NCBI GenBank assembly: GCA_905178155.1
Contig: CAJINV010000014.1
Coordinates: forward strand, 2,327,923-2,391,922
Source of the DNA: Amoebophrya sp. A120
Taxonomy: Eukaryota > Sar > Dinophyceae > Syndiniales > Amoebophryaceae
Direction: 5' to 3'
Length of the DNA: 64,000 nt
Shown here piece after piece: positions 1 to 10,147 of this stretch (positions are counted from its first letter, which is position 1; every line of letters starts with the position of its first letter). Made by a program: the position numbers and the translations under genes. The notes below the pieces were generated by a model. That model had not been told where the DNA came from. It did not search any database and was given only the letters and a program-made list of their open reading frames with translations.

Positions 1-1505
1 TTGATCTGCAATTCGTGATTACTTTCGTCCCTCGAAGATGTCGTGGTCTGGTTCGTCTGCGTTCTTGTGTGGTCAAGAACTTGTTCTTGTTGACTCTGAT
101 CATGAGTGTGTCTTTGAAGATTGCTTGTTGTCGCTGTTCGTGTTCCTCGTCCTCCTCCTGTCTCTATCGCTCTATAACCCGGAGGAACATACTCGTCAAA
201 ATCGTGCTCGCTATCGAGTTCCGAGATTGCGGAGAGGTTCGACGTCTGACGGCGCATCAACTCCCTCTCGTGCTTGGAGGGAGAGGGTGAAGACGCAGCA
301 GGAGGAGTATCTGGCTGATAAGTATGATTAGCTCCACCTATCGGCGCGGTGGTGGAACCTTCTGGCCTGCTCCTCGCAGAGGAGCTGCTCGCACCGGACG
401 AACGGCCTGTAGATTGTGCTGACATCGGTTCTTGCAGATTAATATGGTCCATTGCGGCCTCCCCTTCGCCACTGGGAGATAATCTATGCGGCTGCGGTGA
501 TGCTGGCGCTGCGCCGGTATTTGTATTTCCGATAATTTTTCCGTCCCTGTCCCGGTCCCTCCCGCCCCCGTACATTACATATTTTTCGTACCTGTCATTC
601 GCCACCATGAGATAGTTTTGCGGCTTCAAGTCGAAGTGCACGATCCCGTACTCGTGAATCAGAGCCACAGAATCCACCATCTGCGCCCAGCACCGGATCA
701 CCTCCTCCAAAGGCATGCCGCCCCCGTACATCTTCGTGTCCAGCAAGCCCTTTTCGTTCTCCACGATGACCGGGCGGAGGAACGACGACTGGTAGGCCAG
801 GAAGTCGCACTCCGCGTACTCTAACAGGATGAAAAGCTGCCCCTTGTCCGCGATCGCGTGCGAATCATGGCAGCGGATGACGTGTTTTCGCCCCTGGGGC
901 GTGTCGCGGAATTTTTTCAGTAGGTTCACTTCCTCCTGAAAAATCGCCATGTGCATGGGGGTTTTCGCGGAAACCACTTTCAGTGCGTATTGCTTGTTGT
1001 CCCTTTTCACTTCATACACTTCCGCGGATCCGCCCTTGCCCATCAACTTCCCACACACAAAGCTGCCGTCGGACAGCTTCACGTTGGATAAGTCGTCGTT
1101 TATGGGCGGATAGTTTTGGTAGGAGCCGTTATGTACAACTACTCCATCGGGATGTTGTTGAACACGGGGGCTGCTTATCGCAGATTTGTTTTTTCTCTTG
1201 TTCAGCTGCTGGCTTTTCTGTAGCTGATGCCCTTTTGTCTCGGCAAACTCTCTCGCGCCACCTCCTCTACTACTACGTGCTACTGGCCCTCGTTGCTGGT
1301 TATCAACATGTTGTTGGCCGCTGGCGAATGCAGAAGGCATGATGTGCGGCGCTGTCGGCGGGGGGACGATATTCTGAATGTTGTTTCCAGAGGTTTTCCT
1401 TTCCTGGTGACCCCTTTGCTGACCGTCTTGTTGTCGCTGTTGATAAGGTTCCACAGCTGGTGGTGCCCGATTAGCGGACGACCGGGCACGCTGAAAACGG
1501 GACAT
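1..1505 (-). CDS. TTK: MPS1/TTK-like dual-specificity protein kinase, N-terminal part (3' end outside window)
   Basis: One open exon runs from an ATG at 1503-1505 to the window edge (about 501 residues seen). After a Gln/Arg/Ser-rich N-terminus of about 140 residues comes a kinase N-lobe: glycine loop GKGGSAEVYEV (about residues 157-167), the ATP-binding lysine in YALKVV (about 176), and a catalytic loop GIVHFDLKPQNYLM (about 287-300). The GxGGSxxVYxV loop and the GIVHxDLKPxNFL-type loop are hallmarks of the MPS1/TTK family, which phosphorylates kinetochore proteins in the spindle checkpoint. HFD replaces the usual HSD/HRD. Directly after the catalytic loop lies a Ser/Pro/Gln-rich insert of at least 200 residues where about 10 residues are usual before DFG, so DFG and the C-lobe must lie beyond the left edge. 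Family call is strong; role here is inferred from the family. Confidence 0.82.
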   Translation of the reverse strand, partial: MSRFQRARSSANRAPPAVEPYQQRQQDGQQRGHQERKTSGNNIQNIVPPPTAPHIMPSAFASGQQHVDNQQRGPVARSSRGGGAREFAETKGHQLQKSQQLNKRKNKSAISSPRVQQHPDGVVVHNGSYQNYPPINDDLSNVKLSDGSFVCGKLMGKGGSAEVYEVKRDNKQYALKVVSAKTPMHMAIFQEEVNLLKKFRDTPQGRKHVIRCHDSHAIADKGQLFILLEYAECDFLAYQSSFLRPVIVENEKGLLDTKMYGGGMPLEEVIRCWAQMVDSVALIHEYGIVHFDLKPQNYLMVANDRYEKYVMYGGGRDRDRDGKIIGNTNTGAAPASPQPHRLSPSGEGEAAMDHINLQEPMSAQSTGRSSGASSSSARSRPEGSTTAPIGGANHTYQPDTPPAASSPSPSKHERELMRRQTSNLSAISELDSEHDFDEYVPPGYRAIETGGGRGTRTATTSNLQRHTHDQSQQEQVLDHTRTQTNQTTTSSRDESNHELQI

Positions 1506-3111
1506 TTTCTTTTTTTTCTGACCCGCCGTGGCAATACTTGTACTCGGCTGCTCGTTACACTATGTATCAGTATCTCTTCTTTTTTAAAACTTCATATCAT
1601 CATGCTCCTCAAAGAAATTCCATTTTGTTAAGTTTTTGTCTAGGAACATAGATATAAGCAAAAACAAAAATCATATATTCGACGATATTTCATCAGCTGT
1701 AGCATCAGCATGTACAAACACAAAGGCGACCAACAAGGCAGCAAGAAAATAGGAGTAGAAGCCTAGTAAGTTATGGTGCGTGGTCTGCTTCACATTTTTT
1801 ACCGCCCACAAAATCATTGATGCTCAACGTTGATCGACATTTCGTTATCCTTCGTGACATCCAATTTTGTATGAATTTGTGTTGCGGATCATCATTAGTA
1901 CGTAGAAGCACATCTTTACAATCCGGAGAGCTAGATGAATGTGAACCAGAGATCTCCGCATGAAGATTGTTCCTCGTAGTTGCCGACCTTCTTGTCAAGA
2001 ACTTCAACTTTATTGTTATGTCACAAGATCCAACTACACACGTCTTTTGTCTACCGAAACTTTCACGCGGTACAGCCAGCCCGCCAAAGACCGACCTCGA
2101 TGTTACCAGAAAATGAATCTTCCATTTTTTCAATTGATGCACGACCGAAAACGAGAAATGTAGATGTAGAGGGCACGTTCTTGATTTTTTTCGGATTTTC
2201 ACACGATCTTGTTATCTTTTCTTCCTGCTCGTCTGCACTAGTAAGTAGCATATGCATATGCATAGGGACAGGGTGGGAGCCAGCCACCTGTGCTAAAAAT
2301 ATGGCAACAGACTTGCAGGAAAAAATTGCGTCGAGAATTGCAAGTGCCAATATCGTTCAGTTTCAGTTTTTCATCCGAGATCACGACTTCGATGAGGCAT
2401 ACTCCTGATATCCAAACCGAGGCTGCGCTCGCAGGGCTTCACAGCACAAATAGCATACCGAAACCGATGGAATAAAGCACATAATTTGTGCGGCTCCGAT
2501 GTGGCTCTAGGTCCACTTTCACAGGCAATGGGAACAGTTTGAAGCTAGAGTAGCTTCATGCAGTATGCAACATGCAATCGCAATGGCATGGGCCTAATAA
2601 CATATTCGAACTCGTCTGCTTTCTGTTCCCGTTAAGTCAACGCATTTCATCCAAACATTGGTGCAAAAACAAATGGCAATGGCCATGGCGACAGCGCGCA
2701 TGCATAATGCATTACTTGTGACATTGAATTGACAAAAAGATTTTGCTCTTTTCCCGGAGGTGGGTAGACATTGTATAGTTTCTTGACCATGATGAAATTT
2801 CAAATCGACTAAAATTGCAGGAGATGCAAAAAAGTCTACTTGCGAGATTTGTATAGGCAAAAATGGTTTTTATTTGGTTAAGGTTAAGCAGGTAATGAAG
2901 ATTGTTCTTGTTGACCCGAAAATTTTACAAATTCGATTGAAACAGCATGCGATATGACTCTACCAAACTTTCAAATTATTGTACATGATTTTGATTTGAA
3001 TGACAGTGGCAACAGCGTTACTTGGTTAGTAGGTTGAAATATTTACAGAGCACCCTTGGCTCCTCGTCTAGATTCATTTGGCAATCATTTTGCAACATAC
3101 CGCCCCTCACC
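1506..3111. other. Spacer between two minus-strand genes
   Basis: AT-rich sequence of about 1.6 kb between the start of the MPS1-like kinase and the stop codon of the next gene upstream. It probably holds the kinase 5' leader and the 3' UTR of the neighbour. I saw no convincing coding frame, no TIR pair of the introner type and no RNA gene. Confidence 0.5.
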
Positions 3112-6100
3112 TCACAACCCGCGGATCTGCCTTTTGCGATCGAATTCCGAAAAGAGGTGGTTCAGGGAGCTCCCCGTGCTGTTCATTTGTGCCATCATGT
3201 GCGCACCCTCGTGATTATCAACACTGTTTCCCCGTCTCTCCGCTTTCGCGGCGGCCTTGCGCGCCTTCAGCACCTGTCTCGCGCTGCCCTCCATGCGTCT
3301 CCTGTCCGGCGACATTGATCTGGCGTACCACTGCTTGTACGGGGCTTGCCCGATGTCCATTCGCGGTAACGACTCGTGCTTTGCCGGGTAGGCCGTGACG
3401 CGCTTGTGGTCCACCATCTTCTGCGTCTCCGCCATGGAGCGCCAGAACGACGCTCGTTCCAGGTCCCTCGCTTCGTCCGCCAAGTAGGACATGACCTCCA
3501 TCTTCACGGAGATCAGCCGGAGCGGTAAGCGGGCCTGGTTCCACTCCTCCTCGGTGATGTGCAGAATATCCCGCAGCCCACGGAGGGACAACAGCGCGCA
3601 CGCTTTCACGATCATGCGCTTGATCTTTTTCGCCTCGGTCTTCTCCTGTGCGGACTTGAAGATCTCTTCGTTCTTTTTGGGCACGTGCAGGTTGTCGAAC
3701 GACCTGGTATATTTTTATGTGGGTAATATCAACCATCAAGTTGTAAGGTCATCATCATACATGATGCGCAACAAGAATGCAAACGTAATATTTTTGTCTC
3801 TTTTACGACCACCTACGTACTTCATCTAAGCCTAAGGGCACCAGAAATTTGAGTTTATTTATATTTTTAGAAGAAGTTTTTCTTATTATGTATGTAAGTA
3901 CCTAAACGGCAGCGAGTGTGTTTTCTGTCTGTCGATCATGTCCTCCAGGAAGTTCAACATAATCACTGACTCGTTCGTCTTTTCGTGGTACAGCATATTC
4001 TTTACGTCGGATACTATCGGGTTCTTCTCGATGTCCATGAAAAATCCTCGCTTCACTTTGCCCATATCGTACAGCCAATTTTCGCGGTCCGGGATCGTCT
4101 TTTCGTGCGATTTATGCATTGCAAAAGTATCGTACTAGTATAAATTGCATGACAAATTTTATCAGGAAGAAAATTGGAATTTGTAATGCAGATTCGGGTA
4201 GGAAACCAGATTTGTCATGCATGTCTGCAATTCCTACGTGTACGATACTTCTGCAGTGGATAAGATTCGATTAACGTGTTGTTGATCAGGGTCCCGTCGA
4301 TGAATTTCGGTTTGCTCATGTCGATATCAAATGTAAAAGTGTCTGGGTCTGGAAGAATGCAACTTGTGATGCTGCATTTGGATTTCAGAAAAATCTGTAT
4401 TGCATGAGTACCAAAAGGAATGTAATTTTTGCTACGCGGAGAGGGCATTTGTCATGCGGAATAGGCATCAAGATTAGAAGCTCTCAAAGAATCTGTGTTG
4501 CTAGGGCATGCATCACAGGCATCAGGTTTCATGCAAAACGTGCATGACAGGTGTCAGAATCTTCCAGACCCAGACATTTTTACAGTTGATAGTCGATCTC
4601 GGACTCTAGCGGTAGTCGCGGCTTCCACGCCTTGATTTTCTCCAAGGGGTCGACTTTCTTTTTGGTGACGAATTCAAAGAAATCATCGGACTCATCTTCA
4701 TCGTCGTGCTCGACGACTTTCTGCACCTCGGTCTCCACATCGTCAAACATGGGGTGGTCATATTCCGACGGACGGGATTTCCGGTATTCTAGAGGTTTCA
4801 CTAACGGGTCGAAGGGAACCTTTTCCGCCATTTTCCTGCTACCACAGGGGTAAGGGTTCACGTTGTCGGCCCAAATTGTTACGGGACCGAGAAGGGTGCG
4901 GCGACCTGAAAAAATGAGTATGAGTATCGTTTGTGGGATAGTTTTTTCAGAAATGTTGGAAACTTCTACATCAAGATGGAAAAAAAACAAAGGATTGGAG
5001 TTGCAGTACTACAAAAATTCAGTTTATCTAACAATAGCGATTGCTATGCGGCGCACTAGCAGTGCTAGTCGTGCTGTGTAAATCAATCAACGAAAAAATA
5101 TACGTGGGTGCTTATGCGCCGGCACCCCTTGCGTTGAGCTGTCCGTGGCCATACTGATGCCTGTGCCTTTCCTCGAAAGCGGCGACCCAGTTTTGATGGT
5201 CACCCTGGCCCCCGCCAGCGTCTGACTCACTGTTACTTCCTCGGTTGGTGGTCTGTCTGGGGACGACCCCATACGGCCTTCCCCGGTCGTGATATTCTGC
5301 GTGCTGCTCGACCGCGACTGGACCATGGCGTTGTGGTGGTGCGAAGATCCTACAAGGTCCGGGTCCAAGAACTCTTTCGACGCGCCCCGACTTCCGATCG
5401 ACCCACCGGGGCTGAGGTCGTTTTGGTGAAAGGTTTGGGATCGGGTTTCGTGGGGTGAGGGGGCGGAGGAAGTCTTTTTGGTGCCGTGAATTTCGTCGGA
5501 AATTTGGGAGGAAATGTCTCGGGACATATTCTGCTCCAAAGGCACTTCCATTAAAGCCTGTGCCGACTTGCCCAATGCTGTTTTGCGGGTTTTTTCTTAT
5601 TTGCATCATCACGGTTGTAGAGATGAAAAATGAAAATGAAAACTTCAACAACTTTTGGCACAATTATAACGCAATTATCCTGTACATGGAGAAAACTCTG
5701 TGACGAGGACGTTCTTTGGATTCGTACAGGTACTATCGCTAACAAGATCAAGATCGGATCAAGAAAATCAACATGCATTTCTTGCCTCAAGAAGCTCCTG
5801 TCACGACAGGAGAGGACTCTAACAAAATACCGCTGATCGGCCTCCCTTCCACGGTGTAAAGTGGCAGCGTTTTCGTGGCGTCCCAATCTGCCGAGCTTCT
5901 CCTGCCGCGCGTCAAGGTCTCCAAAGTGTCTTCTTCCGCTAGTTTCGATCTTTCCTCGGCGGAATTTGATCTCCGGTAGGACTGGCCGTTTTTGTTCAGA
6001 AAATGGGCCGAGTTGTAGCTGAACACCTTCTTGTTCTGTGCGTCTGTAGTGGAGGATTAGATTGTACTGTTTTTTGACAGACAATAGAGAAGGTCAAGAT

Positions 6101-7679
6101 ACAACGCGTGTCTGCAGCCATGTCTGACTACTTTTTATCAGCACCACTGCCAATTTGACCCCTTGCGCAAAGAACTGGCACGCGGCACATCCGGGTATGA
6201 TCTCAAGTGAATTTTAAAAAAAACAAAAACCGAATGTAATTTATCACAATTTTTTGAAAAATAAATACAGATCTGCGCCATTCTATCTTCGTGTTCCCCG
6301 TCTTCCATCTGCCTTCCGACCTTCGTGTTCCTCTCTTTCGTCTGCGACAAGTACACCGAGTTAAACACGGACCCCTGTTGCCCGTGGACAAACACCAGAT
6401 CCGTGTTCAGGTCTTCCTGTTCCTCCTGCCGCTTGTACCCCTGTCTCGACCGGTGTTTCGCCTCGGTTAATGCCTGCTCCATGTCGGGGAGCCGGATCGG
6501 ACACGTGCCGTGGGCGGTGGCGTAGGCGGTTTTCCGCAAGTCGAATATGGGGCTCTCAAGCGTTACATTCTCAATTGTTACATGAATTCGTCATGCAAAA
6601 GCACCATCATCATCCACGCGATCAAGCTGCTTCGCATGACAAATTTGCCTAGGGCTAAACAACACCTAAATTGTGCTGAATTTGTAATGCTACAGGCGCA
6701 ATCTTTCACTTTTGCTTTTCCCATTCTTGCATCACAAATCCATCATGTAAAAGTTGAGAATGTAACATTTGAGAACGCCATATCGAAGAATCTGCGGTTC
6801 GAATCCGCGTACAAATCGATGTCGCGGAGGAGATTCGACAGAATGTCGTTGTACACGCAGGTCACGTCGGATAACTTCAGCGACATATGCAATGCAAAGG
6901 CATCGTACTCTAGTGTAAATTGCATGACAGGTTTTTTCAAGATAAAAAATGCAATTTGTAATGCTGATTTACCTTACTTGCTGGATCTGTCACGCAAGAC
7001 GGCGATTTGCACGAGTACCATACTTTTGCACAGGATACGACAACTTCTGCAGCAACTCGTTCTGCCGCATGTACCACAGCTTCGCGTCCAACGTGTTTAC
7101 CGTCGTGCTATGCGACACGAAATTCCGGTTTCGAACCAACCCGTTGTTCACCTGATTGTGGATTTTCGCGTCGAACATAATCTGCCCCGTTTGGCTCGCG
7201 GGGTGTAAAACCGTATTCGGCGGGACTTTGGTACCGCCGGAACTGGTTTGCTCGATTTTGGTTCTCCTAGATGAAACGTGCAGTCCGGGGATGGAGAGCA
7301 TGCCCTCCTCGGCGGAACTGGCATTCTCGGACTCGGTTAACGTCAACCCGGTCTTCGTTTTCAAAGTTGGGGTCTTCAGGGCCGGCTTCTTGTGGAAATT
7401 GACGTGGTCACTGGTCAGCCGGTGGTCGGCGAGCGTAACGTCGACAAGGGACTTCAAATATTCCGTTCGGTTTTCGCCCGTTTTCTTCAGGCTCGTGAGC
7501 AAGTCGGAGGTTTTTTCCCGGGTTGGGGAAGCGTCGAAGGATTCCAGTACCTCCCGGTCGTTTGCCGGATCCGCCGTGACGGGCAGCCCGGGGGAAAGGT
7601 CGCGCTCACCCCACATGCTCGTAGTTTTCCTATTCCGGTCGGAGGATTCTACTTGTTCACCTCCGTCGTGAAGACCCAT
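3112..7679 (-). CDS. Conserved-looking protein of unknown function (955 aa), nine exons, four introners
   Basis: Exons in translation order: 7679-7038, 6880-6783, 6540-6269, 6043-5831, 5577-5104, 4905-4592, 4319-4263, 4107-3902, 3703-3112. The lengths sum to 2868 nt and the frame is open throughout, with a stop at 3112. Four junctions are introners (C2, A1, B1, C1); the other four are GT-AG introns (6044-6268, 5578-5830, 4906-5103, 3704-3901). The start ATG is at 7677-7679. The N-terminal third is Ser/Thr-rich. The middle has an acidic run (DDEDESDDFFEF, about residue 640) and many Lys-Pro segments. The C-terminal 250 residues are helical and charged, rich in Met, Glu, Lys and Arg, ending near MSPDRRRMEGSAR. 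No signal peptide, membrane segment or named domain was recognised. The even codon use and splice-dependent frame make it a real gene, probably cytosolic. A flagellar or cytoskeletal role is possible but unsupported. Confidence 0.83.
4113..4262. mobile_element. Introner C1 (family C, 150 bp)
   Basis: Interrupts the 955-residue protein after residue 690. Left end TATGCATTGCAAAAGTATCG, right end inverted as TATCCACTGCAGAAGTATCG. Flanks are CGATT (4108-4112) and AGATT (4263-4267), so only GATT matches; the fifth base has diverged or the duplication is 4 bp. Internal copies of GCATGACAAA and TTTGTAATGC are present. Removal joins ...IES to HEKT... in frame. Confidence 0.9.
4325..4591. mobile_element. 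Introner B1 (family B, 267 bp)
   Basis: Sits after residue 671 of the 955-residue protein. The TIR begins TATCAAATGTAAAAGTGTCT and continues GGGTCTGGAAGA; the right end is its inverted copy with two or three changes. TSD GTCGA at 4320-4324 and 4592-4596. Internal motifs include TTTGTCATGCGG and GCATGACAGG. Removal plus one TSD copy joins ...ESEID to MSKPK... in frame. Confidence 0.93.
6546..6782. mobile_element. Introner A1 (family A, 237 bp)
   Basis: TIR TATGGGGCTCTCAAGCGTTA at the left and its inverted counterpart (TATGGCGTTCTCAAATGTTA) at the right. TSD TCGAA at 6541-6545 and 6783-6787. It splits a codon at about residue 247 of the 955-residue protein; removal joins ...NRRFFD to LRKTAY. 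Same internal orientation as A2 and A4. Confidence 0.93.
6886..7037. mobile_element. Introner C2 (family C, 152 bp)
   Basis: Left end TATGCAATGCAAAGGCATCG; right end inverted TATCCTGTGCAAAAGTATGG. TSD CGACA at 6881-6885 and 7038-7042. Interrupts the 955-residue protein after residue 214, between ...LLQKLS and LKLSDV.... More diverged from C1 and C3 than those two are from each other. Confidence 0.92.
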
Positions 7680-9372
7680 GATTCTGGTGGAGATGATGGC
7701 CTATCGATAGGAAGTGAAGCAGAATATGAATACGTACACGAAAATCTTCGCCCGAAGTTCTTATAAAAATCCGAAGTACTGACCACCCTTCTTCTGTTGT
7801 TTTGCAGTCCAGTCCCCGATTTCAAAAAAAAAGGCCTCGTGAGGCTTGCTGGTGTTGGTGAATATTCAGGGGGAATGGAGGTAGTGCGTTGAATTCAACG
7901 AGCAGCTTGATGACGCACTTGTTTTTCAACAACAAGAGCGGGCCGGGGTCTACAAGTTAGACTTACGACAGTGGGTTACTAGGGTAATGCAATAATGCTC
8001 GTACGTTTATCTACTTTATCTTCAACTTGTAAAAACGGAACGTGCTGGATGAAGTAACGCCAACGCGGAGGGAAGTTGTATACCGTATTGGAAACCTGAG
8101 GGCGGGATTCAAACGATTATGACTGGTGACGTGTGCAAACGAAACGATAAGGACATGGTCGCGAATAATGAAGACGAAATGAACTTCTACGCGACGACCT
8201 GCTAAGCTGTGTCTTTTCGTGTGTACCAGTACCCCGCAACGATGTTGTTCAAAAAAAGCAGATTTCTAAGTACACGACAGGTATTATTCTCTCGCTCAAC
8301 CGACTACTTTGTGTCCTTTTTCTCGCTCAAGAAAACCGATTTCCGCGGAAAAAAACGAAGAAAAACCGAAAAGTTCCAATGAGTTTTTGTTTTCAAGCTC
8401 TACTTGCGGACGATGAAGACGACTCATGTTGCATGTTGCATTTATCATGTTGGAAAAATCTGTGACCGACCAGCTACTCATTTGTCAGTGGCAAGAAGAC
8501 GGGCCAGAAGCTGTACACAGGTTCTACTTCTTCTTTCCAATATCGAGTACTACATACTGAAACTGATGGAGATGGACCCCAAGAACGCCCTATCTAGTAC
8601 TTACAAGAGCAGATGGCTGCGAACATCACAACCGTGTCGCTCCCCGAACCGACGGCCGTTTTATGCATAGAGCAGACGACGTCGGCGACGGGCTCTCCTT
8701 GCGAGAAGATTTTTTTTTGTTTCTTTCGCCCTTGACGCGATCGATGTAAAACCACATCGTCCACGCCAACGACGTTTTTTCCAAGACAAATCATGCACGT
8801 CGAAAAAGTTTCTGTTAATACAACTCATTCATGTAGTTTCACTTTTTTTTTGCTTAACCATGGCGAAAATGTTCATCCAACTTCAACTCCAATCGATCTC
8901 CATGATCCAAGTGTGGAATGCAAAATGGATCCTCCTCGAAAAGAGTGTAGTTGTTTATGCTTTTTGTTTTCCACAGCCACAGCGGCCTAAGCCTTTGATA
9001 AAAATGTAAAAAGTGCGTTTGTGTATGTGTGAAGTTCGAAAATCCAATGCTTGTGTTTTGCTTTTCATTTTCTTGTGTTGTAGAGCGCACACATAAAAAC
9101 TGTAATTACTCATTTACTACATATGTCCTGCCACTTCCTCTTTCAGAAGTCAAATCATCAAACAATAGGGTTTTCTTCTTTTTCGAGGAGTATCCTCCTG
9201 AAAAAATGAACCATCAAAATTTCAGGATCATGTCGTCGTCGACGTAATTCACCAGCATATGGTGCCCCTCAAAATTTTTTACCCATCTGTAACGTGTTCT
9301 CCACACGACCAGTGCCGCGGGTGCTGCGTCTTTCGTTTCATCTTCCATTTTCTTTTTCACATTGACTTACTT
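7680..9372. other. Spacer, 1.7 kb, no gene recognised
   Basis: AT-rich stretch between the first exon of the 955-residue protein and the stop of the small cysteine-rich protein. Short open frames occur on both strands but none has splice signals, a domain or coding-like composition. No TIR pairs were seen. Confidence 0.5.
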
Positions 9373-9762
9373 TTACACATCATACTCGTCATCCGAGGAA
9401 TCGACAAAGCGCCCGCGTCCACCACGCCCCGACCCCGCCGCAACCGTTTTCCCGTTGTTCTGAACCACGTGGACCGGTCCGCCCACGGCGTTGGCCCGGC
9501 GGTTGCCGTAGTGCACGCCCAACAGCGGCGGGGCGTAGCAGCAGCAGACGTAGCACCCGAAGAGGCCGTAGCCGACACCGGTGACCGCGGCGATCCAACC
9601 CACAATCGCGAGCACGGAGCACCCCTCATAGTTGGTCACCACACACTCGGCACAGAAAAACTTCGAGCAGCAGCCCGGTTCGGTACGCTTGTCGCACCCG
9701 AAGGTACCAATCGCGTTGTTGTTGTCACGGCACGCAACCTCGTTGTCCTGGTGACCCGACAT
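9373..9762 (-). CDS. Small cysteine-rich membrane protein (129 aa), unknown function
   Basis: A single exon with ATG at 9760-9762 and stop TAA at 9373-9375. The first 50 residues carry paired cysteines (FGCDKRTEPGCCSKFFCAEC). One hydrophobic segment follows, about residues 50-72 (SVLAIVGWIAAVTGVGYGLF), then another cysteine cluster (GCYVCCCYAPP), a Gly/Asn-rich linker and an acidic tail ending DSSDDEYDV. This layout resembles small palmitoylated or PLAC8-like membrane proteins, but no diagnostic motif is complete, so the function is left open. Upstream sequence was not examined for a leader exon. Confidence 0.6.
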   Translation of the reverse strand: MSGHQDNEVACRDNNNAIGTFGCDKRTEPGCCSKFFCAECVVTNYEGCSVLAIVGWIAAVTGVGYGLFGCYVCCCYAPPLLGVHYGNRRANAVGGPVHVVQNNGKTVAAGSGRGGRGRFVDSSDDEYDV

Positions 9763-10128
9763 TTTGGCGATTCGGTTTTGGTAGTTTTTGTAGTACTAAA
9801 AACTTCGTATATGCGGTTGAGAAAGGGTAGAAGTTGTGTTGATTCCTCGTCGAAAGACAAAGAAGGTAGGAGTTTTCGCGGCCGTGTGTGATATTAATTC
9901 GAAGATTTTATTTGTTTTGCAACAGATGCAAAAGCAAAATACAGCGCTGGGGATATCAATTGGAATACGAAGTAGACACTTGATGCGGTGCTGTATCTTC
10001 GCAGACGGGACATGTAATAGAATTGCCTAGTATCGTTGACGATGATGGTGCATGGAAATGCCTAGTCTGATTCGTTTGATCCAACCGATGATCTGCCAGG
10101 ATCTCCATTCGTTCCCATTTGCTCCGCT

Positions 10129-10147
10129 GAGTGCTATCCTTTTGAAG
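10129..10147. repeat. Left copy of 19-bp LINE target-site duplication
   Basis: GAGTGCTATCCTTTTGAAG, identical to 13536-13554. It adjoins the (GGA)n/(TCC)n tail of the retrotransposon. Confidence 0.85.

Noticed and set aside
6138-6268. Continuation of the third exon of the 955-residue gene to a stop at 6138
   Set aside because: A GTATTT donor at 6268 and acceptor at 6044 restore phase to the next coding-like exon; the readthrough tail ends in a stop and looks non-coding.
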